Under the pieces are notes generated by a model. That model was not told where the DNA came from. It saw only the letters and a list, made by a program, of their open reading frames with translations, and did not search any database. A stretch of 64,000 nt of DNA, taken from contig JAHLTZ010000022.1 of NCBI GenBank assembly GCA_025786725.1, forward strand, positions 310,001 through 374,000, in the 5' to 3' direction. Position numbers and translations under genes: made by a program. Numbering within the stretch: position 1 is the first letter of the stretch; each line of letters begins with the position of its first letter. Shown piece after piece: positions 1 through 10,804 of the stretch. This DNA is from Syncephalis fuscata (Eukaryota > Zoopagomycota > Zoopagomycetes > Zoopagales > Piptocephalidaceae).

Positions 1-883
1 GCTATATTGTCAGTCAAACTACCTCTGAACGAGCAAGAAGTTCATAGTAACGCTTCTTGCACTCTTCAGTAACAGGCGGCCTTTCAAGTGATTCTACACA
101 ATGAGCAAACCATCTTCGCTCGCTGGCATCCTATAACAGTGGTTTGTTATTCATTACACTGACTGACTGTGTCTATTCAAGTACCGGCATATAGGTGAAC
201 TCGTGAGCAATGCGTCCACAATAAGTGCTTCGTAAGTGTTCAACAATAGTAGATAGACTGGCCTTTTCGACATAAGTACTAGAGGATTTATCGTCGTTCA
301 TATGTAGAATTCCTATACAACCCATAAGTAATTAATATTATAAAGTTTACTATATACTTGCCATTAAGATTATAGACCTGGGTTGAATCGTTTAATCCAT
401 AGCGAGATGGCTGAAGTGCAACATGTTCGCTAGAATGTAATGTTAGTTACAATTACTGTTATACATCCAATTAACTTACTCTAGCTCCTGAAGGCCTAAT
501 GGATCCAAATTGGCATTTCGGTGCCCGTGTGTACGGTAAGCAATAACCAGTCGTAATAGATTGGCATTTTCTCTTCGGTTATCGAGTTGCTCTTCAGTAT
601 CTTTAAGATAGCAATATTATTAAATCGGAGTTTAATATGAAAGCTATTAGTCACGCTACTACTTACAATCGGGCATATGGAAACGTTTTGGACGACGATA
701 ACCATAGACACCGTCGTCGTGGTAAAAACGCGTCAGTGCTGGCAATGGTTTATACGAAGAAAGTGCTGGCCGTATATTGCTACTAGCAGCAATAGGTAAT
801 GAACGTGCCCACGTACGCTGGCTACGTAATACTGCGCTTGACGTCCCACGCATGGTCGCTTGCGCCAAACGAAGAAACGACAT
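1..883 (-). CDS. DHTKD1: DHTKD1-type 2-oxoacid dehydrogenase E1 (5' part, runs off window)
   Basis: N-terminal part of a thiamine-diphosphate 2-oxoacid dehydrogenase E1, most like the mitochondrial 2-oxoadipate enzyme DHTKD1 and less like 2-oxoglutarate dehydrogenase. Exons read on the minus strand: 883-667, 600-480, 429-362, 312-185, 130-23, then off the left edge. Exon 1 gives an Arg/Ser-rich mitochondrial presequence followed by GVYGYRRPKRF. Exon 2 has the family segment NLLRLVIAYRTHGHRNANLDPLG. Exon 3 has RYGLNDSTQVYNL. Exons 4-5 have TYCGRIAHEF and ERRWFAHCVES. Phases join cleanly. Intron 3 uses a GC donor (GCAAGT). The catalytic and transketolase domains lie outside the window. The choice of DHTKD1 over KGD1 rests on the GVYG and RYGL segments and is moderately sure. 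Confidence 0.85.
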
Positions 884-1003
884 GATTACAGTGTGTTTTT
901 ATGCACGTAATCCCAATAGACAGCGACAACAACAGCGAAAGAGTAAACAAGATAAAGAAAGCAAGATAGGAGAGTGGGAGTGAGAGAGCAAAGAGATAGA
1001 ACA

Positions 1004-1800
1004 AGAGGCTGTATAACTGTCCGCCTTGGGTCGCACTGCTTTTATCTATGCCATCTCGAGGGATATACGACGGCCAAGTCGTCTATCGTCGCCAAAGATG
1101 GCCTGACACCCAAAGAAGGTCGTATAGTTTTTAAGGCTTAGTCAGTGTTGTCGTGCGTGTTATGGGGCAACTCATCCATATGTGATAGTTTGCGTGGGAA
1201 AAATCAAATCAATAGTTTTTATCAATGTAATTCACGTCGAGTCGGTTTCGATTCGCCTCGGGTCGATTAATAAAGCTTTTGATTAGTAGGTGGCGTTTTG
1301 CTCACACCAATTTTTGATTCCTCCTCTCAACTCCATCTACATCCACGTATACTGCCTGTCAGTGCCGGAGCGCAAAGTCCTCCTCGTATCCATCCCGGAG
1401 TTAAACAACCTTGCGACAACGCACCAACTGTAAGTATATCTATCCATCCATCTATCCATCCATCCATCTAGCTATTTAGTGCTACTTGGTTTATCTGTTC
1501 ATCTGCTTAAAGATACGCGTATTTGCCAAACGATTGAAACGGTAAATGGATGGTGGTGGCGTTTTTATAGCACTGAATAGCTTGACCAACTGACCAAGCG
1601 ATTATGCATTGCACGCTTTAACAAGCCGGTGCTATTAGTTGCAACTACTAGCTACAGACGAGACAATACTGCTGCTGCTTTATTTGCTAGTCTAAAAGTC
1701 AAATGCAAGCATTAAAGCTGCAATGACAGTAGATTCTACCTACCGCCTCTGTTGCTTATAAAATCATATACTAACCATAGCTTTTATTTTGTTATCTAGT
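1004..1800. other. Divergent intergenic region with P1 5' UTR intron
   Basis: No coding frame is convincing here. A short CATC/TATC-rich simple repeat lies at about 1438-1470. A spliced P1 leader is likely: a donor (GTAAGTATAT) follows ACCAACT near 1431 and a TCTAG acceptor sits at 1799 just before the P1 start, giving a 5' UTR intron of about 370 nt. Long leader introns are common in ribosomal protein genes. Confidence 0.5.
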
Positions 1801-1808
1801 AAGCTACC

Positions 1809-2267
1809 ATGTCCAACACTTCCGAACAGGCTGTTGTCTACGCTTCCCTCATCCTCCAGGATGACAATGTGGAAATCACCGTATGTAACACTATAATTTG
1901 CTATTGTAACTGGTCTAATAATGTTTATTATACATACGACAAATAGGCTGACAAGATCCAAACCCTTGTCAAGGCTGCTGGCGTCGATGTTGAACTTATC
2001 TGGGCCTCCATCTTCGCCAAGGCTCTTGAAGGCAAGGACCTCGGTGAGATGTTGATGAACGTCGGTGCTGGTGGTGCTGCCCCAGCTGCCGGTGCCGCTG
2101 CCGCCACTGGTGGTGCCGCTGCCGCCGCCGAGGAAGAGAAGGAGGAGGAGAAGGAAGAATCCGATGACGATATGGGCTTCGGTAAGTTACAATGAGTCTA
2201 CCAGTAACTAGACTAGATGACTAACAATGATATGATTGTATTTATTTGTACAGGTTTGTTCGATTAA
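1809..2267 (+). CDS. RPP1: 60S acidic ribosomal protein P1
   Basis: Acidic stalk protein P1 of the large ribosomal subunit, which pairs with P2 to form the GTPase-recruiting lateral stalk. Three exons, 1809-1880, 1947-2181 and 2254-2267, give 106 residues, normal for the family. The N-terminus reads [19 protein letters not shown]. The middle is an Ala/Gly hinge (about residues 70-90), then an acidic EEEKEEE stretch, and the last exon supplies the diagnostic C-terminal tail DDDMGFGLFD. The last exon codes for only four residues plus the stop. Nothing is abnormal. Confidence 0.97.
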
Positions 2268-2782
2268 TCGGTTTTTTGCTGATGATATTTGGAAAATTAA
2301 ATACGGCACCTAATCCGTACTCTCCTCATACATTTACACGTGTTTACGTATTATAGTTTATCATGTTGTTACATATCATGTTGTTATTTAATTGTATTAT
2401 TACGTTTAATTGTGTGTATTTATTCAATTTAATGTCATACAAACTTTTTTATTTTTTATTTTTGACAGATTCTTGTAATGCTTGCCATTCCGGTAGCCAT
2501 AATGCCTAAATACAATTATTGTTAGTTATGAAATAGCATAATCAATGATGACAATGTTGCCAATTATTATTATCATTTTCATTGTAGATTAATGATTTGC
2601 ACCACTACACGTGGACAGATCTGCAATAAAAAGGTAAATAATTGGATTTACAAATAAATTACACTAAATAGTAAACTATTTAATACAAATCTATTCGTAC
2701 ACTTTGCTTTTCGACAGCACTAAAACCACTAATTGCATACAATAATGTATACAGATTAAAATGTATAATTTACGATTATTAA
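2268..2782. other. Convergent 3' intergenic region
   Basis: AT-rich DNA between the convergent P1 and Swd2 genes, with T-rich runs and AATAAA-like sites suited to 3' ends on both strands. I see no gene. Confidence 0.5.
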
Positions 2783-4157
2783 CTAGAAATCGCGTGGGGA
2801 ACGAATGGCTGTCGGTAGTCGTAATGATACACGCTGAATACACGCTATACTTACCGTCTCATTAGAACATGTCACCATAATAGCTAGCTTTGGATTCCAT
2901 CCCACAGCATGTACCGGTCCAGTATGTCCTTCATGCTGTGCAATAGCCGGTGCATCGATGGCCGCATTCACCTGCCAGATGTGTACAGTGCCATCTTCAG
3001 ATCCTATTACAGGTTATTGGTTATTTCTACCAACTACTTGTACTAATCAATTGCACAGATTCTTACCACCAATAACATATTGGCCATCTGGTGTAAAATT
3101 GACTTCATCGCCTGATCCATTGGTAATTGCATTATGCCCAGATAGTCGTCGTTTTACAACGCCTGTAAATGCATCCAGTATATAGTGGCATTCGCCATCT
3201 GTAGCAACCAATAAGCTTAATCCATCATTGCTAAATTTAAGACCTGTCCATCGTAAAGGTGTATCAAAATTGCCACCAACAAAGCTATGAAGTGGAAATA
3301 CTTGAAATGGACCCTAATAAACGTTAATATAAATATACCAACTAAGCAGTCTTTGGCTGCCTACTTTATCCAATGACTCTAGTGCATAAAGTCGGATGTC
3401 ACCACCTGACTTTCCAGCAGCAAACATTTCGCCACCTTGATCCCATCCAACAGCAACAGTACCGTCCAAGTGTAATACGCCCTAGTTATTTTATATATTA
3501 ATATGCACTAATATTTAACCATTCGTATTGGTACCTGACAATTATCAGAACGAAGATCCCATAGTCGAATAGTTCCATCAAGTGAAGCAGATAGAAATGT
3601 ATCATTAACTGGATTCATCTCCAGTGCAGTTACTCTAGTTGGCCATTCATAGCTTAGCATAAGTATTGCGTAAATGAGCTATTGTTGACTCGTTACCGTG
3701 CTTTATGTCCTCGGAAATATCTTAAATATCGATTATCATGCAACGATAAGTATCGGATTGTATCTATTGATTGTTTGTAAATAATTAGAACTGTTTATAT
3801 TCAACGAAATAGTACTTGCCATCGCTTTTAGTTGAGGCATGGATAACATTGTTTCTATGATGTGTGAAACGAGCCATATGGCAGCCATACTTTTTACTTG
3901 GTAATGTTTTTATAACTCTACAAGTTAGAAACAACTTAATACAGGCTAGACGCTGTTATTGAATCTGTGTATTCTTACTTTCCCTCATGGCAATCGTATA
4001 AACAGAGACTATCATCTTGAGACGCGGTTAGACAAACGTCGCCTGATTGAAAGAAATCAAGTGACGTGATCATTTTCTTTTGCTCATTATGCACTTTGGC
4101 AACGTGGAGTGACGCAAGCACACGCGGCGTTAACGTACAGGTCAAACTCTGCGCCAT
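2783..4157 (-). CDS. SWD2: WDR82/Swd2 WD-repeat protein
   Basis: WD40 beta-propeller of the WDR82/Swd2 family, which acts in the COMPASS H3K4 methyltransferase and in the 3'-end/termination machinery in the nucleus. Exon 1 (4157-3979) reads ...[43 protein letters not shown], the family start. Later exons give [65 protein letters not shown] and [14 protein letters not shown]. The end LRLPTAI matches the family ending. One intron has a GC donor (after AGCGATG). Near the 3' end a 21-nt stretch looks like a tiny intron but is in frame (see findings). Length is about 340 residues, as expected. Confidence 0.93.
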
Positions 4158-4779
4158 ACTGTCACGGGCATATCAATGGTCAACTGATTAGTATAGAGAA
4201 GAAGAAAGAAAGAAAGAAACGAACGAACGAACAAACGCGAGTTTAAACGTATTTACTAAACAAACAAAATAATATATTTTACTTTGCACCTTTAAATTAT
4301 CCGCCTTGTTTATGATTGCTATTAAAATAATTAATGATAATAATAAGCTAACTAATTAATAATATACTAATTTAATAAATAGCAATATAAATTAATAAAC
4401 TACAAGTTAAATTGGAATATTTATTGAAACTTTTGCGCTTTAATAACCATCATATTTAAATAATAATAATAATAATAATAATAAACTATTTAATAATTTG
4501 TACAATTATAAATACTTTTACTTAATTCTGAAATGTTTAGATATACGTATATTTATTATGCAATGTATTTGTATTTCATTGTATTCCACGATATTGTTAT
4601 AGCAAACTGTAGATAATTAATGTCGGTTTTGGTTGGTTTAGACCCAATTGGTTCAAGGCAAATAGTAATTGATGCAATTGGAACGCGGCTTTGATTTGCC
4701 GATCAACTAGTTAAATCAGCCGCTCTTTATTGTTACTGGCTATTAACTTGTACTATTCTTATTCATTAACCTTTTGACT
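4158..4779. other. Divergent intergenic region, AT-rich
   Basis: Lies between divergently transcribed Swd2 and the thioesterase gene. Contains GAAA/GAAC simple repeats at about 4204-4232 and an (AAT)n tract at about 4459-4482. No coding frame or RNA gene seen. Confidence 0.5.
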
Positions 4780-5434
4780 ATGGAAGACCTTCCACCATTT
4801 GAAGCAGTTGAGCGTAGTTTGTCCTATTTCCGCAGCAATAATACTGGCTTTGATACAGTTGTGTTGGGAAACGTAAGTAAATAACCTATTTAATGCTAGT
4901 CTAATGGTTAAACTACTTTTATTGTTTATAGCTGAAGCTACAGTCAGCCGAGAAAGGCCATGTAGTATTTACGCTCGTTCTTGAGCCTCATCACTTGGTA
5001 AGAAGATAAATCATACTATTATCTACCGTATCGCTTATTATCCACTGATATATTACTAAGAATGCCAATGGCAATCTACACGGCGGCATTACAGCCGGTA
5101 TCATCGATATTGTTAGCTCTTTTTCCATTGCTAGTGCCGGATGCTATATTACTGGTGTATCGACCGATCTCAATGTTAGCTATCTAGCGGCCTCTGAACT
5201 AGGCGATACCATTACTATTGTATGTAGTATTGATCGGAAATAATTCATATAATATTTATACTAATACAATACAAATTACAGGATTCTACATGTAGTCGAT
5301 TGGGCAAAACACTAGCCTATACCACTACAGATGTTAAAAAGGGTGATGTTATTCTTGCCCAAGGAAGACATACAAAGTTTGTTGCATTGGCTTTTGCGAC
5401 ACAGAATAAATTGCAAGGCAAAAGTAATCTTTAA
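4780..5434 (+). CDS. Hotdog-fold acyl-CoA thioesterase, ACOT13/THEM2-like (paralogue 1)
   Basis: Small hotdog-fold thioesterase of the ACOT13/THEM2 (PaaI-like) family, expected to hydrolyse acyl-CoA in the cytosol or mitochondria. Four exons: 4780-4872, 4932-4997, 5061-5219 and 5282-5434, 156 residues. The active-site segment is NANGNLHGGITAGIIDIVSS (the HGG loop and the acidic residue on the following helix), then STDLNVSYL and AQGRHTKFVA, all typical. Start ATG fits the usual length. Its introns fall at the same three positions as in the second copy at 29,296-30,006, so the two are paralogues. The 3' end converges on translin about 60 bp away. Confidence 0.9.
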
Positions 5435-5494
5435 TAATTCATATAGCAAAATAAATACTATTGCTTTAATTTGATCGTTACGTATTTATTTGAT

Positions 5495-6545
5495 TTACTT
5501 TGGCGTATCAGTGTTTGGTTTAAAGCCACGCAATGTCAAGTCATAAACCACTTCTTCAATACGCTTGACATCATACTAGTGAATAACAGTGAACAGTATT
5601 AATATACTATACCATACTGCTATAATCTATTTACCTTAATTCCATCAAATCTCTTTCGTAGTGCATCATTTTTAAGATTTAGTAATTGGAAACTGGCGTG
5701 CAATTCTTTGACAAAATTGGAGACACGGAATGGATAGGCAAAATCACCGGCTGTAACAGCATTAATGGCCAAACGACTCTGATATACACACAGTTAATTA
5801 ACATAAATTTATCTACAATTATTAATAACCTACTAGTTCGTTAGTTAATGAGCATAGCGCATGTAAATAGTCTTCAATGCTTAGATGAAAGCTTGTCATC
5901 GAATATGTCATATCAAATGGAACTAATGATACATTAATAAATATTTAAATGTCATAAAGACTTGTACCTTGAAGCGTTGCAGCCATTTCCTCTGCACTAA
6001 CTAGGCGCTCTTCATGTAGATAAACAGCGACTGCTGTGATAAAGCAGGCTTGCTGTACAGAACGATTCCACATATCTGCATATCTGCATATATATATATA
6101 TATGTACATACACATTGATTAATATATCAACTCACAAATCAACTAAATGCCTACTTGTAATATTTATGCTCTGGTAAAAGCGAACTTAAACGCTGTAAAT
6201 GACCACGAATGACCACTAGTTCCTGGTCAGCTTGTTTTGCCACCTCGTTTGCTATATCTTAGGTTACTACTTTTAAATACACTGCTTTACTGTATAACAT
6301 ACCCAGATGCTTTGGGTCAGTATGGACACGATTAAGAACTGCATTGGCAGTACGGCATGCTCGGTCCAATTCACGTACTTCTTGACGTAATTGCTAAGCA
6401 GTATATATATATATATGTATATATGTATGTATTAATCATTAGTGTTAACACTCTACTATTCATAAAAACATACGTCGCGTGTCTCCGAATCTACGTCAAG
6501 CTCTTTTTGGATATTGCTGAAAAATTCAAGACTAATTGCCGTCAT
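5495..6545 (-). CDS. TSN: Translin
   Basis: Translin, the RNA/ssDNA-binding subunit that forms the translin-TRAX (C3PO) complex. First exon 6545-6474 ([24 protein letters not shown]), second 6393-6303 (QLRQEVRELDRACRTANAVLNRVH), then VIRGHLQRLSSLLPEHKYYK and further exons. The final exon reads YDVKRIEEVVYDLTLRGF, the signature end of translin. The start ATG overlaps the stop of the ERMARD-like gene upstream as ATGA (6545-6542). Present in animals, plants and fission yeast, absent from baker's yeast. Not all internal exon edges were worked out. Confidence 0.9.
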
Positions 6546-8860
6546 GGTAAAAGTAAAAAAGCAAGTTTATTAAAAAAAAGAAGATAACTGTCAAAAAGCG
6601 GTGATGTCGTCAGCATGTTATGAGCGCGTTCCCAATGTCCTTGAACAGCATGGGACTGACATTGATCGACTAGTTTACGTAGTTGTCGTGCTAATGGTTC
6701 AGTAATAGTATTCATCGCTATATCATCGGCCAATACAAGATCGGTTAAAGAGGATTTTGCACCTACTGCAGATAACCAATTAACTATGGCACAAATTAAA
6801 CACCAAAGTGGATGAATAATCGATGGTGATAACTGTACGAGTTGTGCGTATTGACGTCGTTTACGTGTTGACCAACCTCGATTATCTTCACTAATACAAG
6901 TACCAATAGAGAGTGAATCATATAACTACTAGTCTATTAGTATCAATATATATATATATATATATTACTATACTTACTCTTTCAATAATTACAATAATAC
7001 TTCTTACCAATGGCTCTAACGTACTAGTGGCCAATCGAACTTGAATAGGTGGTCGCCAAAGTGTATGGCATGGTGCCATCTCCCAAATAGATAGCCAGAC
7101 TGGCCAATCTTCTCTTAACACTAACTGTTCAATGGTTTCTATCTCTAAATCTATTAATTGATATATACACGTTTTACCAATATTAATTGCCTCCTTTAAA
7201 CTTATTAAAGGATGAAAGTGCGATTGATAGTCGACAGGTACAATATCAAATGTATTAGATTGATTATTACTTGTTATAATCGACAACACTGATTCAAATG
7301 CCATTTCCACCATACGTACAAATGGCTCTATATCTGATGAAGATACATTATCATTCAACCAGTTCAATTCACCATGTGCTAATCTATCCCGTAAACGAGG
7401 ACCTCTTGAATATAAAAATAGATCCATTAAAAAGTTCTAATACAAAGTATTATTATTGTTATTAATACTATTTAGACAAACGTTACCGTAACAGACTCGG
7501 TCAATCTATTGGCTATTAGATTGCATCTAGGTGGTGTATCTTCATTCAATCTAATAGGGGAAGCAAGAATATCATCTAAAATACTATAGAATTGTGTTGA
7601 ATTTGCTGTACAGCATCGTTCTATAGGTAACTGATTGCAATCTACCCAATATCTTCGTAGGCCATGTTCAATTAATGGCAAGATACTAATTACAGTACGT
7701 AGTTGTTGATCTACAGAGCGGCCATCACTGTAATTAGATGGATACCAAAGAGTTGATGTTCCTGGTATAACACGCTCAATCAAGTCCATTGAATGCTTAA
7801 TATCAAATCTACTATTAGTTACTGCTAACTGAATGGCATCTATAATAACTAATCAGCTAATCAGTCTAATTATTCAAATTTACTTACAGTCATAGTAATT
7901 GGATAGATTTGCTAAAGGACGACATTTAATATGATCTAATTGAGGATGTGCACATTTGGCAACCTTTATAAATACTGCCAGTAAAAGTACGGTATAACAA
8001 CGACCACAATCATTGAACGATGCATCCAAGAATCCATGCCAGGCAATATTACGCACATTCATTCCTGTTGGTGGTCCAATCAATAATCGAAGTAGAAATA
8101 TCTATCTAATTTAGTTATAGCAATTATAATCGCCTCTACTTACTAGATCATGGCCTAACAACTGAACTAAAGAAGGAACTAGTAGTAAGTCACGAAGAAG
8201 AAATGGAATAGCAACATCAGCGTGTTTTTGCTTCATTGTAATGACCAGCTAAAGACTATTAATTAATACAATGTAGTGTCATCTATAATACACGTACATC
8301 ACCCAAAAACCGTTCCAACAAAGATGTAATACGTAATAAAGCTGGAAACCAGCCAGATGTACTTGACACTTGCCAATCTACAGCTTGTATTACTGATACC
8401 AATTTAAATGATACATATTATCAACAAATATACAATCTTTTATCGTAAATATTACTTACTCATTAAAAGATAATTTCCTAACCAGTCACGTATCTCTATC
8501 GAAATACCATTGATGATTTGTATTGATAATAAATTATTGTCTACAACCTTGGTTGATTCAGATAACAATTAGCTAATGAATAAGCAGCATGGCTTAATAA
8601 CGCGGCATCACTTGTATCATACGGAACTGCTCTGCCTATACAAGCAATAGTCAAACTACTATTCTGAACTTATTAGACTGCACTCGTCTATTTACCTACT
8701 AGACTGATTAGCTTGGTGTCTGCAAGTTTACAGGCTTCTTTCCAATCAAGTGCAATATATAACGGCAGTTTATTGCCAATGTCATTGGTCGATTGACGTG
8801 TCAATATCGTTGGAAAGTACACTAACGCACGTACTGGAGCACTTAAAGCCCACCTGGTCC
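6542..8860 (-). CDS. ERMARD-like protein (DUF4209, HEPN-type motif)
   Basis: Homologue of ERMARD, a poorly understood ER-membrane-associated protein linked to RNA decay. Recognised by [36 protein letters not shown] (about 8083-8020) and [16 protein letters not shown] (about 7410-7360), the last an R-x4-H motif like that of HEPN nucleases. Many exons; the last ends KLAFLLLP at a TGA (6544-6542) that overlaps the translin start. The N-terminus is unresolved: the 5' frame ([19 protein letters not shown]) stays open only to about 8860, where a TAA precedes it, and the nearby ATG is in another frame. Either a further 5' exon or a base error explains this. Confidence 0.75.
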
Positions 8861-8920
8861 ATTACAACAAAAAGACATGATGACAGAACAGGTGAGTAAA
8901 ATATAAAAGCGGTATTTTAT

Positions 8921-9231
8921 TCATGTTAGACCATTTCGTCGCTTTCGTTCTTCCCGACGTGCATCCAACTAAACAGTAACGACATACCAATATATTAGTG
9001 CTTATAATAGATGTAGATACACGTATAGTCGGTGTAGATACTTGCCCAAATCTTTTTGCAATCCCGGTAAGCCTCAAAGTAGGCTGTACACTTGTTCTTA
9101 TCTCCTGGATTGTCCTCCAAACAACGTAGACTCTCTTTGCTTTGTTTGGCACATGGGTCCATAAACAATGTGGCTGGCTTATTGTTGAATGCCGTAAGAT
9201 CTACAGTTGACGACGAAGTATTTGTAGCCAT
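8921..9231 (-). CDS. COX23: Cox23-type twin CX9C mitochondrial protein
   Basis: Small intermembrane-space protein of the CHCH family, most like Cox23/CHCHD7, needed for cytochrome c oxidase assembly and imported by the Mia40 relay. Two exons (9231-9046, 8968-8921), 77 residues. Cysteines lie in the CHCH arrangement in DPCAKQSKESLRCLEDNPGD and KCTAYFEAYRDCKKIW: two C-x9-C pairs. The second exon gives a basic tail LDARREERKRRNGLT. The intron has a GC donor (GCAAGT after TGG). Confidence 0.88.
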
Positions 9232-9606
9232 AATAAGAATAAAGTTGGTGTGAATGAAAGTGAATAAACCATAAGTAAAGTTTTAATGTTCATATTCATA
9301 TTGATTTCAATCTCAATAATGTCATTGCTATTTGATTATGTTTTATTTAATTGTTATGTTTAATAATTTATGCACTAATAAACGTAGTACAAATAATGCT
9401 TTTTACTTATTCATCTGCACACTATTGTATATCAAATAAGGAAAAGATAATAAAATAATGAAAGAATAGAGTATATTGACTTATCCGATGCTAAGTATTA
9501 ACGCAAAGGACAATAAAGACTACGGCGATAGCGACGGGCAATAAAAATAAAGGCGACTTGAGAATAAGTAACATGGTAATACAAATCACATATTTGCTGG
9601 ACGTGT
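9232..9606. other. Intergenic, AT-rich
   Basis: Between Cox23 and the CaaX gene, both on the minus strand. Holds only AT-rich sequence, presumably the Cox23 promoter and the 3' UTR of the CaaX gene. No feature recognised. Confidence 0.4.
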
Positions 9607-10804
9607 TTAAAGAATAGTACAGCATCCAGCTTTATCGGGTACAGGAGCCGTAGTCCCGTTATTGTTGTTAATAGAAGGTCCTGCATGCATGGTTGCTGGT
9701 CCATAATTGGTCAATGCTGGTGCTGGTTGAGCTGGTCGTGGTGGAGGCTATTGATAAATAGGTTATTAGATACAAATGTATTATAAAAGCTCAATCTACT
9801 TACTGCACCGCCTGCTGAATGAATACTATTATTTCTAGCAGGTGCTGGAGCCTAAATGAATTGTATGTAAGCTACTGTATAGCGTATTTAATAAACAACT
9901 AGTAATATTTACCTGACGTTGAGGTAACATCATGCCTTGGGATACATCATGTCCCTATAATACCTGTAAGTAATATGTTCATCAATATTGTATCTGCTAC
10001 TTACTTGAGCAAACGGTGTACTCATCTCGTCATAGCTACGAGGATTCGATGCATAAGAGGAACCAGGTGGCGATGGATATGCACTGACACCTACATCCAA
10101 GTGTGATCCATGGCTAGATGGATAACGGTGCGATGGTGCTCGTGGTATTCTACCAGAACTGCCACTATTTTGTCGTACAAAGGCATCGCTGCCCGAACGA
10201 GATCCAGTACGTGCTGGCGATTTAGGTGGCCGGCTCGGTTGATCAGATGGCGGTGGCTTGCCGTATTTCGCTTCATATTCACGTCGTCTCTGTGCTTCAT
10301 ACCACTTTTCGGTTAGTTTTAATCGACGTTCCCGTTCCCGCTTCTCCTCTTCCGTTTCTTTTGTGTCAAATGGTGATGAATTTGCTTCCAATGCTGCTGC
10401 CTCTTGCATTTGACGATAGACTGTTGGAAGCATTACTTCATCAAATGCCACTGGTGTGGGTAGGTCGCCTTCTTCAAGCGATATAGGTCGGCCATTATTA
10501 CTAAATCCCGCCCAAAAGCCCTCACTGATATCGCTATTGGCGGTGGCACGGCTAGCTCGACTCAATGCAGTGGAGCGGTCATTGGGCGAGTTTCTACGTA
10601 GATTAGGCATGCTTTGCTGCGGTATTAGCAATGAATTCCGCTTTGCAATCGAGTCATTTCGAGCAATACGATCGCGCGTCTTAAAGGGATCAAATGACTC
10701 GTCTTGTTGGACTGCATTCGATGGTGTTGCCTATGGTGATGGCCGTGTTCAAGGTGACATTGTTTAGTATGACTACGAACACAAAAGTAGTTAAAACTTA
10801 CCAT
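9607..10804 (-). CDS. Disordered Ser/Pro-rich protein with CaaX prenylation box
   Basis: I do not recognise the family. Coding exons: 10804-10802 (the ATG alone), 10730-10005, 9954-9913, 9851-9804 and 9747-9607, about 320 residues. The N-terminal half has DPFKTRDRIARNDS and two basic-Ser motifs (AKRNS, NLRRNS) that look like kinase sites, then a charged helix (EEEKRERERRLKLTEKWYEAQRRREYEAKYGK), then long Ser/Pro/Gly-rich disorder. The C-terminus is GCCTIL: a CaaX box ending in Leu, which predicts geranylgeranylation, with a second Cys beside it for palmitoylation. Inference: a membrane-tethered scaffold or signalling adaptor. Confidence 0.8.

Noticed and set aside
10091-10767. Several open frames opposite and out of frame with the CaaX gene
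   Set aside because: Shadows of a clearly coding, correctly spliced minus-strand gene.
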